This document shows, piece after piece, positions 1 to 7,893 of a stretch of DNA of 64,000 nucleotides. Position 1 is the stretch's first letter; every line of letters starts with the position of its first letter. Made by a program: the position numbers and the translations under genes. The DNA is from Vicinamibacterales bacterium (GTDB taxonomy: Bacteria > Acidobacteriota > Vicinamibacteria > Vicinamibacterales > JAKQTR01), in contig JALOKU010000007.1 of assembly GCA_025456345.1 (NCBI GenBank), forward strand, positions 1 to 64,000, given 5' to 3'. The notes below the pieces were generated by a model, which saw nothing but the letters and a program-made list of their open reading frames with translations, made no database searches and was not told the origin of the DNA.

Positions 1-2
1 TC

Positions 3-134
3 GCGGTGATCCTCGCGATGGAACTCGGCACCCTGGCGCTGATGCGCGACAACCTCACGCTCAACATCATCATGCTCGTCCACCCGATCGACGCCATCAG
101 GGACTGGCAGCTCGCCGGGCGGCCCACCCCGTAG
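3..134 (+). CDS. C-terminal end of a DUF2585 (UPF0314) membrane protein, partial
   Basis: The frame starting at base 3 is open up to TAG at 132-134 and encodes the last 43 residues of a protein that begins before the window. The residues include MRDNLTLNIIMLVHPIDAI followed by RDWQ, which matches the conserved C-terminus that I recall for the UPF0314/DUF2585 inner-membrane family (about 190 aa, function unknown). The segment is hydrophobic, as expected for the final membrane helix. A fragment from the middle of the same family lies at 10096-10191 in front of a TerB-like gene, so the two loci look related by duplication or rearrangement. Whether this copy is complete cannot be judged from here. 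Confidence 0.7.
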   Translation, partial: AVILAMELGTLALMRDNLTLNIIMLVHPIDAIRDWQLAGRPTP

Positions 135-204
135 CCGGCGGCGCCGGGTCGCGCCGACGACGGGTCGGCCCTCCGCCGGGCGGCGGAGCACGATCAGGTA
201 CTCC

Positions 205-446
205 CGGCGCGCGAGCCGCGCGCGCACGACGTCCGCGTGCTCGATCTTGAGTTCGAGCGCCACCTTCGCGATTTCCGGGTCCCCGGCCAGCGTGATCGTG
301 TGGTCGATGGCCGACACGATGAAGAGGCACTCGAGCCGCGCGAGCTGCTGATCGTAGCCGGCCATCCGGCCGAACTCGCGGGCAACCAGGAAGTCTTCGG
401 TTCCGCCACAGAGTACGTTCTGGCTCTTGGCCGTCTGCACCACCAT
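205..446 (-). pseudogene. TerB-like protein remnant (diverged partial copy of the gene at 10158-10721)
   Basis: Read on the minus strand from an ATG at 446, this frame encodes residues such as TAKSQN, GGTEDFLVAREF, LECLFIVSA and KIEHADVVRARLARR. They line up almost residue for residue with the C-terminal half of the TerB-like protein at 10158-10721. The N-terminal half is absent: the region upstream is the 3' end of the pstB gene. After the shared LARR the frame shows no stop within the window and runs antisense through the DUF2585 3' end. I read it as a decaying duplicate. A short expressed protein starting at the ATG at 446 is possible but less likely. Confidence 0.65.
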
Positions 447-487
447 GACGGCCTGGGCCTCCGCCGTGCCGACCGCGCGGCGGCGGC

Positions 488-1270
488 CTAGCCGTACCGC
501 CCTTCGATGTACTCCGCCGTCCGGCGGTCCTGCGGGACCAGGAACAGCTCCGCGGTGCGGCGGTGCTCGACCAACTCGCCGAGCAGCATGAAGATGCACT
601 CGTCGCTCACGCGCCTGGCCTGGGCCATGCTGTGCGTCACGATGACGATCGTGTAGCGCCCCCGCAGCTCGGCCATCAGGTCCTCAATGGCGCGGGTCCC
701 TTCCACGTCCAGGGCGGAGCACGGCTCGTCCATCAGGATGACGTCCGGACGCAGGGGCAGCAGCCGCGCGATGCACAGCTTCTGCTGCTGCTCGAGCTGC
801 AGATCGGTGGCCCTGGTCCGGAGCCGGTCCTTCAGGTCCTTCCAGAGCCCGGTTTCGGTCAAGGCGCGCTCCACAGCCTCGTCCAGCGTCGGCCGCGTCA
901 ACTGCCTGCCCGGGGTGTGCAGCCGCAGCGCGAAAACGACGTTCTCGTAGACGGTCAGCGGCAGGGGGTTCGGCCGCTGGAACACCATGCCGACCGACCG
1001 GCGCAGTTCGATCAGGGAAACGTCAGCCGCGTAGATGTTCCGCCCGAGCACCTCGATGTCGCCCGTCGTCCTGACCTCCCCGTAGCGTTCGTTCACCCGG
1101 TTGAAGCAGCGCAGCAGCGTCGTCTTGCCGCAGCCGCTCGGCCCGATGAGCGAGGTGATCTGGCCGTGGCGGATGCCGACCGTCACACCCTTGAGGGCCT
1201 GGAACGACCCGTACCAGAGGTTCAGCGCCCTGGTCTCGATGGCGAACGGGGACGCGGCCGGTGCGCTCAT
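488..1270 (-). CDS. pstB: Phosphate ABC transporter ATPase PstB, copy 1 (signature motif degenerate)
   Basis: This 260-residue protein is a cytoplasmic nucleotide-binding subunit of the high-affinity phosphate importer. Walker A (GPSGCGKTT), Q-loop (VFQRPNP), Walker B (VILMDEPCSALD) and H-loop (VTHSM) are intact and of PstB type. The ABC signature, normally LSGGQQQR, reads LQLEQQQK in the same frame, so the Ser and both Gly that contact ATP across the dimer are lost. The ATG (1270-1268) overlaps the TGA of the preceding pstB copy as ATGA, so translation is probably coupled. It is the last gene of the operon. The partner encoded just upstream has an intact signature but lost its Q- and H-loops, which suggests that the two proteins work as a heterodimer. 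Confidence 0.9.
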   Translation of the reverse strand: MSAPAASPFAIETRALNLWYGSFQALKGVTVGIRHGQITSLIGPSGCGKTTLLRCFNRVNERYGEVRTTGDIEVLGRNIYAADVSLIELRRSVGMVFQRPNPLPLTVYENVVFALRLHTPGRQLTRPTLDEAVERALTETGLWKDLKDRLRTRATDLQLEQQQKLCIARLLPLRPDVILMDEPCSALDVEGTRAIEDLMAELRGRYTIVIVTHSMAQARRVSDECIFMLLGELVEHRRTAELFLVPQDRRTAEYIEGRYG

Positions 1271-2046
1271 CCGAACAGCCCGCTGATGTACTCGTACGTC
1301 TTCCGCTGGGCCGGCGCGTCGGAGAAGACGACGGCGTTCGGCCCGATTTCCACCAACTCGCCCGCCATCAGGAACATGGTCCGGTCGGCCAGGCGCCGTG
1401 CCTGCTGCGTCAGGTTGGTGACGAGGATGATCGTCACCTCGCGCTTCAGCTCCCTGAGCACGTCTTCGATCCGCATCGTCGTGACCGGATCGATGGCGAT
1501 CGAGAACTCGTCGAGGCAGAGGATCTCCGGCTCGTGCGAGAGCGCCCTCGCGATCGTGAGGCGCTGCTGCTGGCCGCCCGACAGCTTGGTGCCGAGCGAG
1601 CCGAGACGGTCCTTGACCTCGTCCCAGAGCGCCGCCTGCCGCAGGCAGCGCTCGACGCGCCCGTCCAGTTCGCCCCTGGAGGTGATGCCGGCGCAACGGG
1701 GCGCGAAGGCGACGTTGTCGTAGATGCTCATCGGCAGCCCGACCGGCAGCGGCGCGACCATGCCGATGCGCCGCCGCAGGTCGAACACGTCCCGCACCCG
1801 TCGGACGTCCTCGCCGTCCACCCGGATCGTGCCGGTCACGTGGGCGCCGGCGACGAAGTCGATGGTGCGGTTCAGGCAGCGCAGGAGGGACGTCTTGCCG
1901 GACTGGGCCGGGCCGATGATCCCCAGGATCTCGTTCGCCTGCACGTCGAAGGAGACGCCCCGGATCGCCTCGCGATGCCCGTACGCGAGGCGGAGGCCCT
2001 CGACCTCGATCTTCGCGCGGGGATCGATCGCCACCTCCGGCCTCAC
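1267..2046 (-). CDS. pstB: Phosphate ABC transporter ATPase PstB, copy 2 (Q- and H-loops degenerate)
   Basis: This 259-residue ABC ATPase of the PstB family starts at GTG (2046-2044), overlapping the pstA stop as GTGA. Walker A (GPAQSGKTS), signature (LSGGQQQR) and the Walker B acidic pair (CLDE) are present. The Q-loop, normally VFQKPNPFPM, reads VAPLPVGLPM, so the Gln is lost. The D-loop reads IAID instead of SALD. The H-loop reads VTNLTQQA, so the switch His is Asn. On its own this subunit should hydrolyse ATP poorly. Paired with the adjacent PstB it would donate the intact signature to the one competent site. The alternative is that either protein is a silent paralogue, but the overlapping gene arrangement argues for joint function. 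Confidence 0.9.
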   Translation of the reverse strand: MRPEVAIDPRAKIEVEGLRLAYGHREAIRGVSFDVQANEILGIIGPAQSGKTSLLRCLNRTIDFVAGAHVTGTIRVDGEDVRRVRDVFDLRRRIGMVAPLPVGLPMSIYDNVAFAPRCAGITSRGELDGRVERCLRQAALWDEVKDRLGSLGTKLSGGQQQRLTIARALSHEPEILCLDEFSIAIDPVTTMRIEDVLRELKREVTIILVTNLTQQARRLADRTMFLMAGELVEIGPNAVVFSDAPAQRKTYEYISGLFG

Positions 2047-2978
2047 CAGCGCTTCCGGTTCCGCAGCCAGACGCGCAGGCCGATCGCGGCGGCGTTGACG
2101 AGCAGTACGGACCCGAGCAGCACCACCGCCGTGGCGTAGGGGATCGCGTGCGCCACGTTCGGCACCTGGGTGGTGAGCACGTAGAGGTGCATGGACAGCG
2201 CCATGCACTGGTCGTCGAGGTAGTACGGGAAGAGCGAGCCGCGCTCCACCGCCTTGTACAGCACGGCGCCGGTGAACATCACCGGCGCGGTCTCGCCCGC
2301 CGCGCGGCTGACTTGCAGGATGATCCCGGTCAGGATGCCGCTGATCGAGTTCGGCAGCACGACGCCCCGGATCGTCTGCCAGCGGGACGCCCCGACGTTC
2401 CAGCAGGCCTCGCGGAACGCCGTCGGCACGGCCGCCAGCGCCTCGCGCGTGCTGGCGATGATGACCGGCAGGGTCATGATGGCCAGCGTCAGCGAGGCCG
2501 CCATCACCGAGAAGCCGAACCTGGCGGCGTACACGAACGCGCCGAGGCCGAACAGCGCGTGGACGATGCTCGGCACGCCGGCCAGGTTGATGACCGCGAG
2601 GTTGATGATCCGGTTGAACCAGGTGTCCTTGGCGTACTCGTTGAGGTACACCGCCGCGAGGACGCCGATGGGCGCGGCGACCGCCAGCGAGATGGCCACC
2701 AGGTAGATCGTGCCGACGAGCGCCGACCAGATGCCCCCCTCCGTCATGCGGTTCCTCGGCACGTCGAGCAGGAACTCGAGGCTGAGCGCCGGCCACGCCT
2801 CGACGACCAGGTGCGCGACAATCGCCACCAGCGGCGCCACCATCAGGAGCGTCATCGCCAGGAACACGGCCCGCGCAGCCGATTCCTGCCTGAGCTTGCG
2901 CCGCCCGTACGCCGTCTCGGCAAACGGCGGGCGGCCGTCCGGTCCGGCCGCGACGCGGGGCTGGGCATCGGTGCGCAT
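2043..2978 (-). CDS. pstA: Phosphate ABC transporter permease PstA
   Basis: The 311-residue inner-membrane permease forms the phosphate channel with PstC. The first hydrophobic helix is near residues 37-58 after a basic cytoplasmic N-terminus. Several more follow, and the EAA-type coupling loop (EACWNVGASRWQTIRGVVLP) lies around residues 185-205, where the ATPases dock. The following SRAAGETAPVMF stretch is characteristic of PstA. The ATG at 2978 follows the pstC stop by six bases, and the stop overlaps the next gene as GTGA. The length is normal for the family and no defect is visible. Confidence 0.93.
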   Translation of the reverse strand: MRTDAQPRVAAGPDGRPPFAETAYGRRKLRQESAARAVFLAMTLLMVAPLVAIVAHLVVEAWPALSLEFLLDVPRNRMTEGGIWSALVGTIYLVAISLAVAAPIGVLAAVYLNEYAKDTWFNRIINLAVINLAGVPSIVHALFGLGAFVYAARFGFSVMAASLTLAIMTLPVIIASTREALAAVPTAFREACWNVGASRWQTIRGVVLPNSISGILTGIILQVSRAAGETAPVMFTGAVLYKAVERGSLFPYYLDDQCMALSMHLYVLTTQVPNVAHAIPYATAVVLLGSVLLVNAAAIGLRVWLRNRKRW

Positions 2979-2984
2979 CGCGGC

Positions 2985-3920
2985 CTACCTCCTGCGCGTG
3001 CCGCGGACCACGAGATCCGCCGCCAGGTTCACGGCGAAGGTGATGGCGAACAACTGGATGCCCGTCAGGAACAGGATGCGGTAGTGTTCCGACCCGGCCG
3101 GGGCCTCGCCCAGTTCCGCGGCGATGTTGGCGGTCAGCGTCCGGACCGAGTCGAGGATCCCGTGCGGGACGTGGACCGCGTGGCCGGTGGCCATCAGCAC
3201 GGCCATCGTCTCGCCCACCGCCCGGCCCACGCCCAGCAGGACGGCGGCGAGCAGGCCGTGGCGCGCGGCCGGCAGCAGGACGCGGAACACCAGCTGCCAC
3301 CGCGTCGCGCCCATGGCGACGGCCGCCTCGCGGTACGAGTCCGGGACGGCCCTGAGGGCGTCCTCGCCGATCGACACGATGATGGGCACGCTCATGAGCG
3401 CGAGGATGATGCCGCCGTTCAGCATGTTCACGCCGACGGGCGCCGAGGTGTATTCCACCATGAGGCGGCTGAGCACCGTCAGCGCGACGAATCCCCAGAC
3501 CACGCTCGGGATCGCCGCAAGCAGTTCGATGACCACCTTCAGCGTTTCCTTGACCCTGGGGCCGCAGAACTCCGAGACGAAGATGGCCGCGCCCAGGCCG
3601 AACGGGACGGCCAGCGCCATGGCCAGCAGCGTCACGCCCGCCGTGCCGGCCGTCAGGGCCAGCGTTCCGTAGCGGACGTCGACCGCGGAGGTCGGATACC
3701 ACTGCACACTGAACAGAAATTCGATCGGATCGAACTGCTCCGAGAAGAGCACGGGCGCGGCCTCCCGGAAGATGAAGAAGAAGATCGCCAGCACGAACAC
3801 GATGGCGCTGATCCCGCTCAGCCGGATCGCGGCCTCCACCGCCTGCTCGCCGAGAAGCGACCAGAAGGAGCGCCGGTGACGCCGGCCTGGCCCGGGCGCT
3901 GTGATCGGCTCCCTGATCAC
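2985..3920 (-). CDS. pstC: Phosphate ABC transporter permease PstC
   Basis: This is the second membrane subunit of the phosphate importer (311 aa). I chose the GTG at 3920-3918 as start because it overlaps the pstS TGA as GTGA and has a GGGAGG-like ribosome site in the end of pstS. An upstream in-frame ATG at 4007 would overlap pstS by 90 bases and add an untypical arginine-rich leader. Features include a first helix around residues 33-55 (SGISAIVFVLAIFFFIF), the coupling loop (EAAVAMGATRWQLVFRVLLP) and the VGRAVGETMAVLMATG segment conserved in PstC. It should pair with PstA and the two unequal PstB subunits. Confidence 0.93.
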   Translation of the reverse strand: MIREPITAPGPGRRHRRSFWSLLGEQAVEAAIRLSGISAIVFVLAIFFFIFREAAPVLFSEQFDPIEFLFSVQWYPTSAVDVRYGTLALTAGTAGVTLLAMALAVPFGLGAAIFVSEFCGPRVKETLKVVIELLAAIPSVVWGFVALTVLSRLMVEYTSAPVGVNMLNGGIILALMSVPIIVSIGEDALRAVPDSYREAAVAMGATRWQLVFRVLLPAARHGLLAAVLLGVGRAVGETMAVLMATGHAVHVPHGILDSVRTLTANIAAELGEAPAGSEHYRILFLTGIQLFAITFAVNLAADLVVRGTRRR

Positions 3921-4834
3921 CTCGCCTCCCGCACGCCGCCCTTTGGCGACACCGGAACGTATCCGCTCTGTTCGAGGATGCGCTGGCCGTCGGCCGAGAG
4001 GATCCACGCGAGGTAGGCCTTGACCGGGCCCGCGGGCGCCCCCAGCGTGTACATGTGCAGCGACCGGGCGATCGGGTAGCTCTGGTTCCAGGTGGACTCG
4101 ACGGTGGGCGGGTAGGCGGTCGCGCCGGCCTGACGCGCGACCTTCAGGATCTTGACCCGCGGCGTCGCGTACCCCATCCCGCTGTAGCCGATGGCGCAGG
4201 GCGTGGTCGACACCAGTTCCACGACCTCCTTCGAGCCGTTGAGATCGCGGGACCCGAGTTTGAAGTCCCGATTCGAGAGGACGCGCTCGCGGAAGAACTC
4301 GTAAGTACCCGAACTGGACTGGCGGCTCACCCGGACGATCTCGTCGCTCTTGCAGCCCGGGACGGCGGCGCCGAGATGGCTCCAGCTCACCAGCGCGCCG
4401 TCCTCGCGGTAGATGCCGGCCAGCTGGTCGAACGTGATCGCGTCGAGCGGGTTGGCCGGGTGAACGTAGATGGCCAGCGCGTCGTAGCCCACCTTGAAGT
4501 CGACCGGGTCCAGGCCCGTGTTGCGGCGGACCTGCTCCGCCTCCTCCGCCTTGACGTCGCGGCTGGCGTTGGCGATGTGGACGGTGCCCTTGATCAGCGC
4601 CGCGATGCCCGTGCCCGACCCGCCGCCCGACACCTCCACGTTCACACCGGGCGCGACCGTCTGATAGGTCTCGGCCCAGGCCTGCGCGACGTTCACCATC
4701 GTGTCGGAGCCCTTGTTCTGAATCGCCACGTCTCCCGAGCGCGGGCGGCAGCCCGCCGGCACGAGGGCCGCAGCCGCCAGGACCGCCGCCAGGCCGCGCC
4801 TTACCGCGGCAGGGCGCCGCAGACCGGGTGTCAT
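3917..4834 (-). CDS. pstS: Periplasmic phosphate-binding protein PstS
   Basis: This 305-residue PBP-like protein binds phosphate outside the membrane and delivers it to PstC/PstA. The N-terminus is basic, followed by a hydrophobic signal segment ending in VPAGC, a tolerable lipobox, so the mature protein may be lipid-anchored. Phosphate-binding motifs of the family are visible: NKGSDTMVN near the mature N-terminus, SGGGSGTGIAAL, SRDVKAEE, and SRQSSSGTYEFF. The ATG (4834-4832) overlaps the stop of the PhoU-fusion gene as ATGA, so the regulator is translated just ahead of the transporter. The C-terminus (SGYVPVSP) is typical. Confidence 0.92.
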   Translation of the reverse strand: MTPGLRRPAAVRRGLAAVLAAAALVPAGCRPRSGDVAIQNKGSDTMVNVAQAWAETYQTVAPGVNVEVSGGGSGTGIAALIKGTVHIANASRDVKAEEAEQVRRNTGLDPVDFKVGYDALAIYVHPANPLDAITFDQLAGIYREDGALVSWSHLGAAVPGCKSDEIVRVSRQSSSGTYEFFRERVLSNRDFKLGSRDLNGSKEVVELVSTTPCAIGYSGMGYATPRVKILKVARQAGATAYPPTVESTWNQSYPIARSLHMYTLGAPAGPVKAYLAWILSADGQRILEQSGYVPVSPKGGVREAR

Positions 4835-5967
4835 GGCGCCGCCGTCTGCCGCGCGTCCCCGTCGAGCATCCCGAGCAGGTCGATCACGTCGGCCTCGAGA
4901 CTCCGGTACGCGTCGTCGTGGGCGGCCGCGACCTCCTCCGGCGACCCTGCGCCGGAGGCGGCGGGCGACGAGTGCCGCCATTCCAGCCACACCCGGCCCC
5001 GCGCGTCGCGCGGAAACGCCTTCTTCACGCCCTCCCCCACTGCCACCACCACCTGGTACTGATCCAGCCCAGGCACGTCGTAGATGGCGCGCGCGGGCGA
5101 CCGGGACAGATCCACACCCTTGCCCCGCATGAACTCGATGGTGGCCGCGTCGAGGCGCTGCGGCTTCACGCCCGCGCTGCTGAACACCACGCCGGGCCCG
5201 CCGAGCCGCTCGCCGATGGCCTGGGCCATCTGGCTCAGGCTTCCGTGGGTCTCGTCGACGAACAGGACGCGCATCGTGGCGTCGCCCTGATGCCGCGTGG
5301 TCTGCCCCGTGCACATGTAGATCACTTCGTGGCAGATGTTCCGCGCCTGGTCCGACGCCCGCTCCAGGCGCCGGCTCGCCTGCATCCACGGGTTGAGCGC
5401 CTCGAAGCTCCAGTCCCTCTCCCGGGACCGCGAGATCAGGTCCCTGGCCAGCGAGGCCTTCAGGTGGTCGACGGCGTCCTCGGTGCCGATGGTCCGGTTC
5501 GCCAGCTCGGCGTCCTCCGTGACGAACGCCCTGACGGCGTCGCGCAGCATGCCGATCGTGAGGTCCGCCATTTCCTCGTAGCGTTCACGGGGGGCGTCGA
5601 TGCCCGCGTCGCTCGCGCGCAGCGCCTGGCGCGCGATGCTCTCGGCGTAGTCGCCCATCCGCTCGAGTTCGAGGCTGATGCGGATTGCCGCGTACGCCAT
5701 CCTCAACTGGCTGGCGACGGGCTGCTGGCGGACCAGGAACTCGAGGCACAGCCGGTCGAGCTCCTGCTCCCTGCCGTCGACGAGGCGGTCCCTCAGGATC
5801 ACCGACAGCGCCAGCCGGCGGTCACCGCTGAGCAGGGCCTGCACCGCGTCGCGGAGGGCCCGTTCCACGAGGGCCGACATGTCGCTGGCGGCCGCCTTGA
5901 TCTCGTCAACGTCGTGCTGCATAGATTCTGCGAACCGCTGGGGGCGTGGCGCGCCTGATTCGGTCAT
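4831..5967 (-). CDS. PhoU domain fused to a catalytically dead LMW-phosphatase/ArsC-like domain
   Basis: This 378-residue protein leads the pst operon. Residues about 10-225 form a PhoU repeat pair with the acidic metal-binding helices LELERMGDYAESIA and [16 protein letters not shown], typical of regulators that couple Pst to phosphate signalling. Residues about 232-378 resemble the low-molecular-weight tyrosine phosphatase/arsenate reductase fold (MRVLFVDETHGSLSQMAQAI). The usual CTHNSARSQMA-type P-loop reads DETHGSLSQMA, so both the nucleophilic Cys and the anion-binding Arg are gone. The fusion is continuous in frame. An internal ATG at 5274 could give a separate C-terminal product but is not needed. 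The second domain may sense an anion or phosphoprotein without catalysis; this is inference. A GAGAG ribosome site precedes the ATG. I found no clear Pho box upstream. Confidence 0.85.
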   Translation of the reverse strand: MTESGAPRPQRFAESMQHDVDEIKAAASDMSALVERALRDAVQALLSGDRRLALSVILRDRLVDGREQELDRLCLEFLVRQQPVASQLRMAYAAIRISLELERMGDYAESIARQALRASDAGIDAPRERYEEMADLTIGMLRDAVRAFVTEDAELANRTIGTEDAVDHLKASLARDLISRSRERDWSFEALNPWMQASRRLERASDQARNICHEVIYMCTGQTTRHQGDATMRVLFVDETHGSLSQMAQAIGERLGGPGVVFSSAGVKPQRLDAATIEFMRGKGVDLSRSPARAIYDVPGLDQYQVVVAVGEGVKKAFPRDARGRVWLEWRHSSPAASGAGSPEEVAAAHDDAYRSLEADVIDLLGMLDGDARQTAAP

Positions 5968-6170
5968 AGCAACTCTCTCACGGGCATGTTTCGCCGGTGT
6001 AACGCGATGGGGTCGTTGGTCCGCCTCTCTGATTCCATCAACCAGAACTCTCGATCCGCCAACAGGTTATCAGGATCTCACGCGTGCGTCCACGCTCGCC
6101 TGGAACGCCGGCCGCGCCGGGCCGCCGCCCCCGCAGGCCCCCGGCCGATTCCGCCGCGCGCCGCCGCGCG
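5968..6170. other. Intergenic region upstream of the pst operon
   Basis: About 200 bases lie between the pst operon start and the end of the AbgT fragment. The region must hold the minus-strand pst promoter, but I see no convincing -35/-10 pair and no tandem CTGTCA-like Pho box. It contains no supported gene. Confidence 0.4.
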
Positions 6171-6581
6171 CTACTGCACGTGGAGGGGAGAGTCCATCAG
6201 GAGCGGCGCCCCCGGGCCCACGGGGATGCCCAGCAGGGCCCACGTGACCAGGAACGCCGTCCAGGAGAGGAAGAAGGCGACCGAGTAGGGCAGCATGAGG
6301 GCCACTACCGTGCCCACGCCCGCTTTCGGATCGTACTTCTGGACAAACGCGATGATGAGCGCGAAGTAGGACATCATCGGCGAGATGATGTTCGTCACGC
6401 TGTCGCCCACCCGGTAGGCCGCCTGGGTGAACTCCGGGGTGTACCCGAGCAGCATGAACATCGGCACGAACACCGGCGCCAGGATGGCCCATTTCGCCGA
6501 CGCGCTGCCCATCGCGAGGTTGACGGCGGCCGCCAGCGCCACGAAGGCGACGGTGAGCGGGACCGTGCCGAAGCCGAGGAC
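6171..6581 (-). pseudogene. Truncated AbgT-family transporter, C-terminal third only
   Basis: About 136 codons encode the C-terminal membrane helices of an AbgT (aminobenzoyl-glutamate) family transporter: [36 protein letters not shown], then two further hydrophobic segments and a normal stop at 6171. The N-terminal roughly 350 residues found in the family are missing. Upstream of 6581 the frame turns into low-complexity sequence made by a tandem 12-base repeat (6609-6632), and no start typical of the family exists. An intact member of the same family lies at 45064-46629. This copy is best read as a deletion remnant. Confidence 0.8.
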
Positions 6582-6608
6582 TGGACCGCCAGGCGGGAGG
6601 CATGCACG

Positions 6609-6632
6609 CGCGAGAAGTCGTGCGAGAAGTCG
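6609..6632. repeat. Tandem 12-bp repeat at the AbgT truncation point
   Basis: Two adjacent copies of a unit of the form GCGAGAAGTCGT/G lie at the point where AbgT similarity ends. The repeat produces an LLARLLAR-like reading on the minus strand and may mark the deletion scar. Confidence 0.5.
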
Positions 6633-6753
6633 GGCTGGAGGAAGCCCTTCTGCGCTAGAATGTCCGAAGCCGCTGGCTTGCGCCGCCGAGTTCGTACACG
6701 GCCCCGATCCGGGCGGGCTGGCGGTCACCTCTTGCGCCCTGGCTGCGAGAAAT

Positions 6754-7893
6754 ATGGACACGCGCGCTGTCACGCCCCCTGACCGTCCTGGCGCGCCGCC
6801 CGAACCGGCTGGGCCTGCGGCGGATCCGGCGGACGAGCCGGGCTCGCCCCTGGCACCCGAGCTGGCCTCGGACGATCCCCTGTCGCTGTTTGCCGACGAC
6901 TCGGCCATCGTCCACCCCGACCAGCGGGTCCAGACGCCGCGCCGCGCGCGCGCCGCGTTGGCGTGGCCTATCGTCGCGGCGGTGGTGATTGTCGCCTCGA
7001 GCCTCGCCGCCGCCTGGCGCTGGTGGCCAGCCGGCGCTACTGCCGCGGCCGCCATGGGAACGGTGGCCATCGAGACGTCCCCTCCGGGCGCTTCCGTGCT
7101 CGTCGACGGCCGCGAGCGGGGCATGACGCCGCTGACCCTGCCCCTTCCGGCGGGAACCCACACGGTGACGGTCAACGGGACGACGGGCCGGCGCGAACTG
7201 TCAATAACGGTGGCGGCCGGCACCCACATCGTCCACCACGTCGAACTCGCGGACCTGGCGCCGACGACGGGGCGGTTGCAGATCTCCGGCTCCAGCGGGG
7301 CGCCCATCGTCCTCGACGGCACTCGACGCGGGGTGACGCCGGCCGAACTGGCCGACATTCCGCCCGGCGAGCATACGGTGACCATCGGCGACGGAGCAGC
7401 CGCCGTGACGCAGCGCGTGACAGTGCCCGCGGGCGGCGTGGCTCTGCTGCTTGTCCCCCTCGGGCAACCGGCCGGACAGGCGCCAGCCTGGATCTCGGTG
7501 GTGGCACCGTTCGAACTCCAGGTATTCGACGGCAGCGCCTTGATCGGGAACAGCACGACCAGCCGGATCCTCGTGCTCGCCGGCCGCCACACAATCAAGC
7601 TCGTCAACGCGGAACTGCAATACGAGGCGGTGCAGACGATCGACGTGGAGGCGGGCCGCGTGGCCACGATTCGCGTCGAGGTTCCAAACGGCGTCCTGCA
7701 CGTGAACGCGGTGCCCTGGGCCGAGGTGTTCGTGGACGGCAGGCGCGTCGGCGAAACGCCGATCGCCAATCTGGCCGTGCCGATCGGCGCGCACGAGATC
7801 ACGCTCCGGAACCCGAAGTTCCCCGAGCAGAAGCGCTCGGTCGTCATCTCCCTCGCGGGCCCATCACGGCTGGGCGTGGATCTGCGCCAATGA
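6754..7893 (+). CDS. Membrane-anchored PEGA-domain protein
   Basis: This 379-residue protein starts at ATG 6754. An acidic, proline-rich cytoplasmic region (about 1-65) precedes one transmembrane helix at about 70-90 ([18 protein letters not shown]). The rest lies outside and carries PEGA-type beta repeats: [20 protein letters not shown], a second at [18 protein letters not shown], and a third at [24 protein letters not shown] modules are surface-associated beta domains of unknown ligand. The stop overlaps the next ORF as ATGA, so both products probably act together in the envelope. The pairing of an acidic cytoplasmic segment with outward PEGA repeats resembles signal-coupled envelope proteins, but no kinase domain is present. 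Confidence 0.8.
   Translation: MDTRAVTPPDRPGAPPEPAGPAADPADEPGSPLAPELASDDPLSLFADDSAIVHPDQRVQTPRRARAALAWPIVAAVVIVASSLAAAWRWWPAGATAAAAMGTVAIETSPPGASVLVDGRERGMTPLTLPLPAGTHTVTVNGTTGRRELSITVAAGTHIVHHVELADLAPTTGRLQISGSSGAPIVLDGTRRGVTPAELADIPPGEHTVTIGDGAAAVTQRVTVPAGGVALLLVPLGQPAGQAPAWISVVAPFELQVFDGSALIGNSTTSRILVLAGRHTIKLVNAELQYEAVQTIDVEAGRVATIRVEVPNGVLHVNAVPWAEVFVDGRRVGETPIANLAVPIGAHEITLRNPKFPEQKRSVVISLAGPSRLGVDLRQ

Noticed and set aside
776-832. A compensated frameshift as explanation for the degenerate PstB signature
   Set aside because: I translated the segment in all frames. The codons align one to one with LSGGQQQR (LQLEQQQK) without shift, and the flanking residues are normal PstB, so these are substitutions.
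3921-4007. Longer PstC start at ATG 4007
   Set aside because: It would overlap pstS by 90 bases and add an Arg-rich leader. The GTGA overlap at 3920 with a good ribosome site is the better start.
5274-5274. Separate start for an arsenate-reductase-like gene at the internal ATG
   Set aside because: The frame is continuous with PhoU, no strong ribosome site was recognised, and the whole fits a two-domain protein. It is kept as a fusion.
5968-6080. A Pho box in front of the phoU-pst operon
   Set aside because: No tandem CTGTCA-like 7-mers with 4-base spacing were found on either strand.
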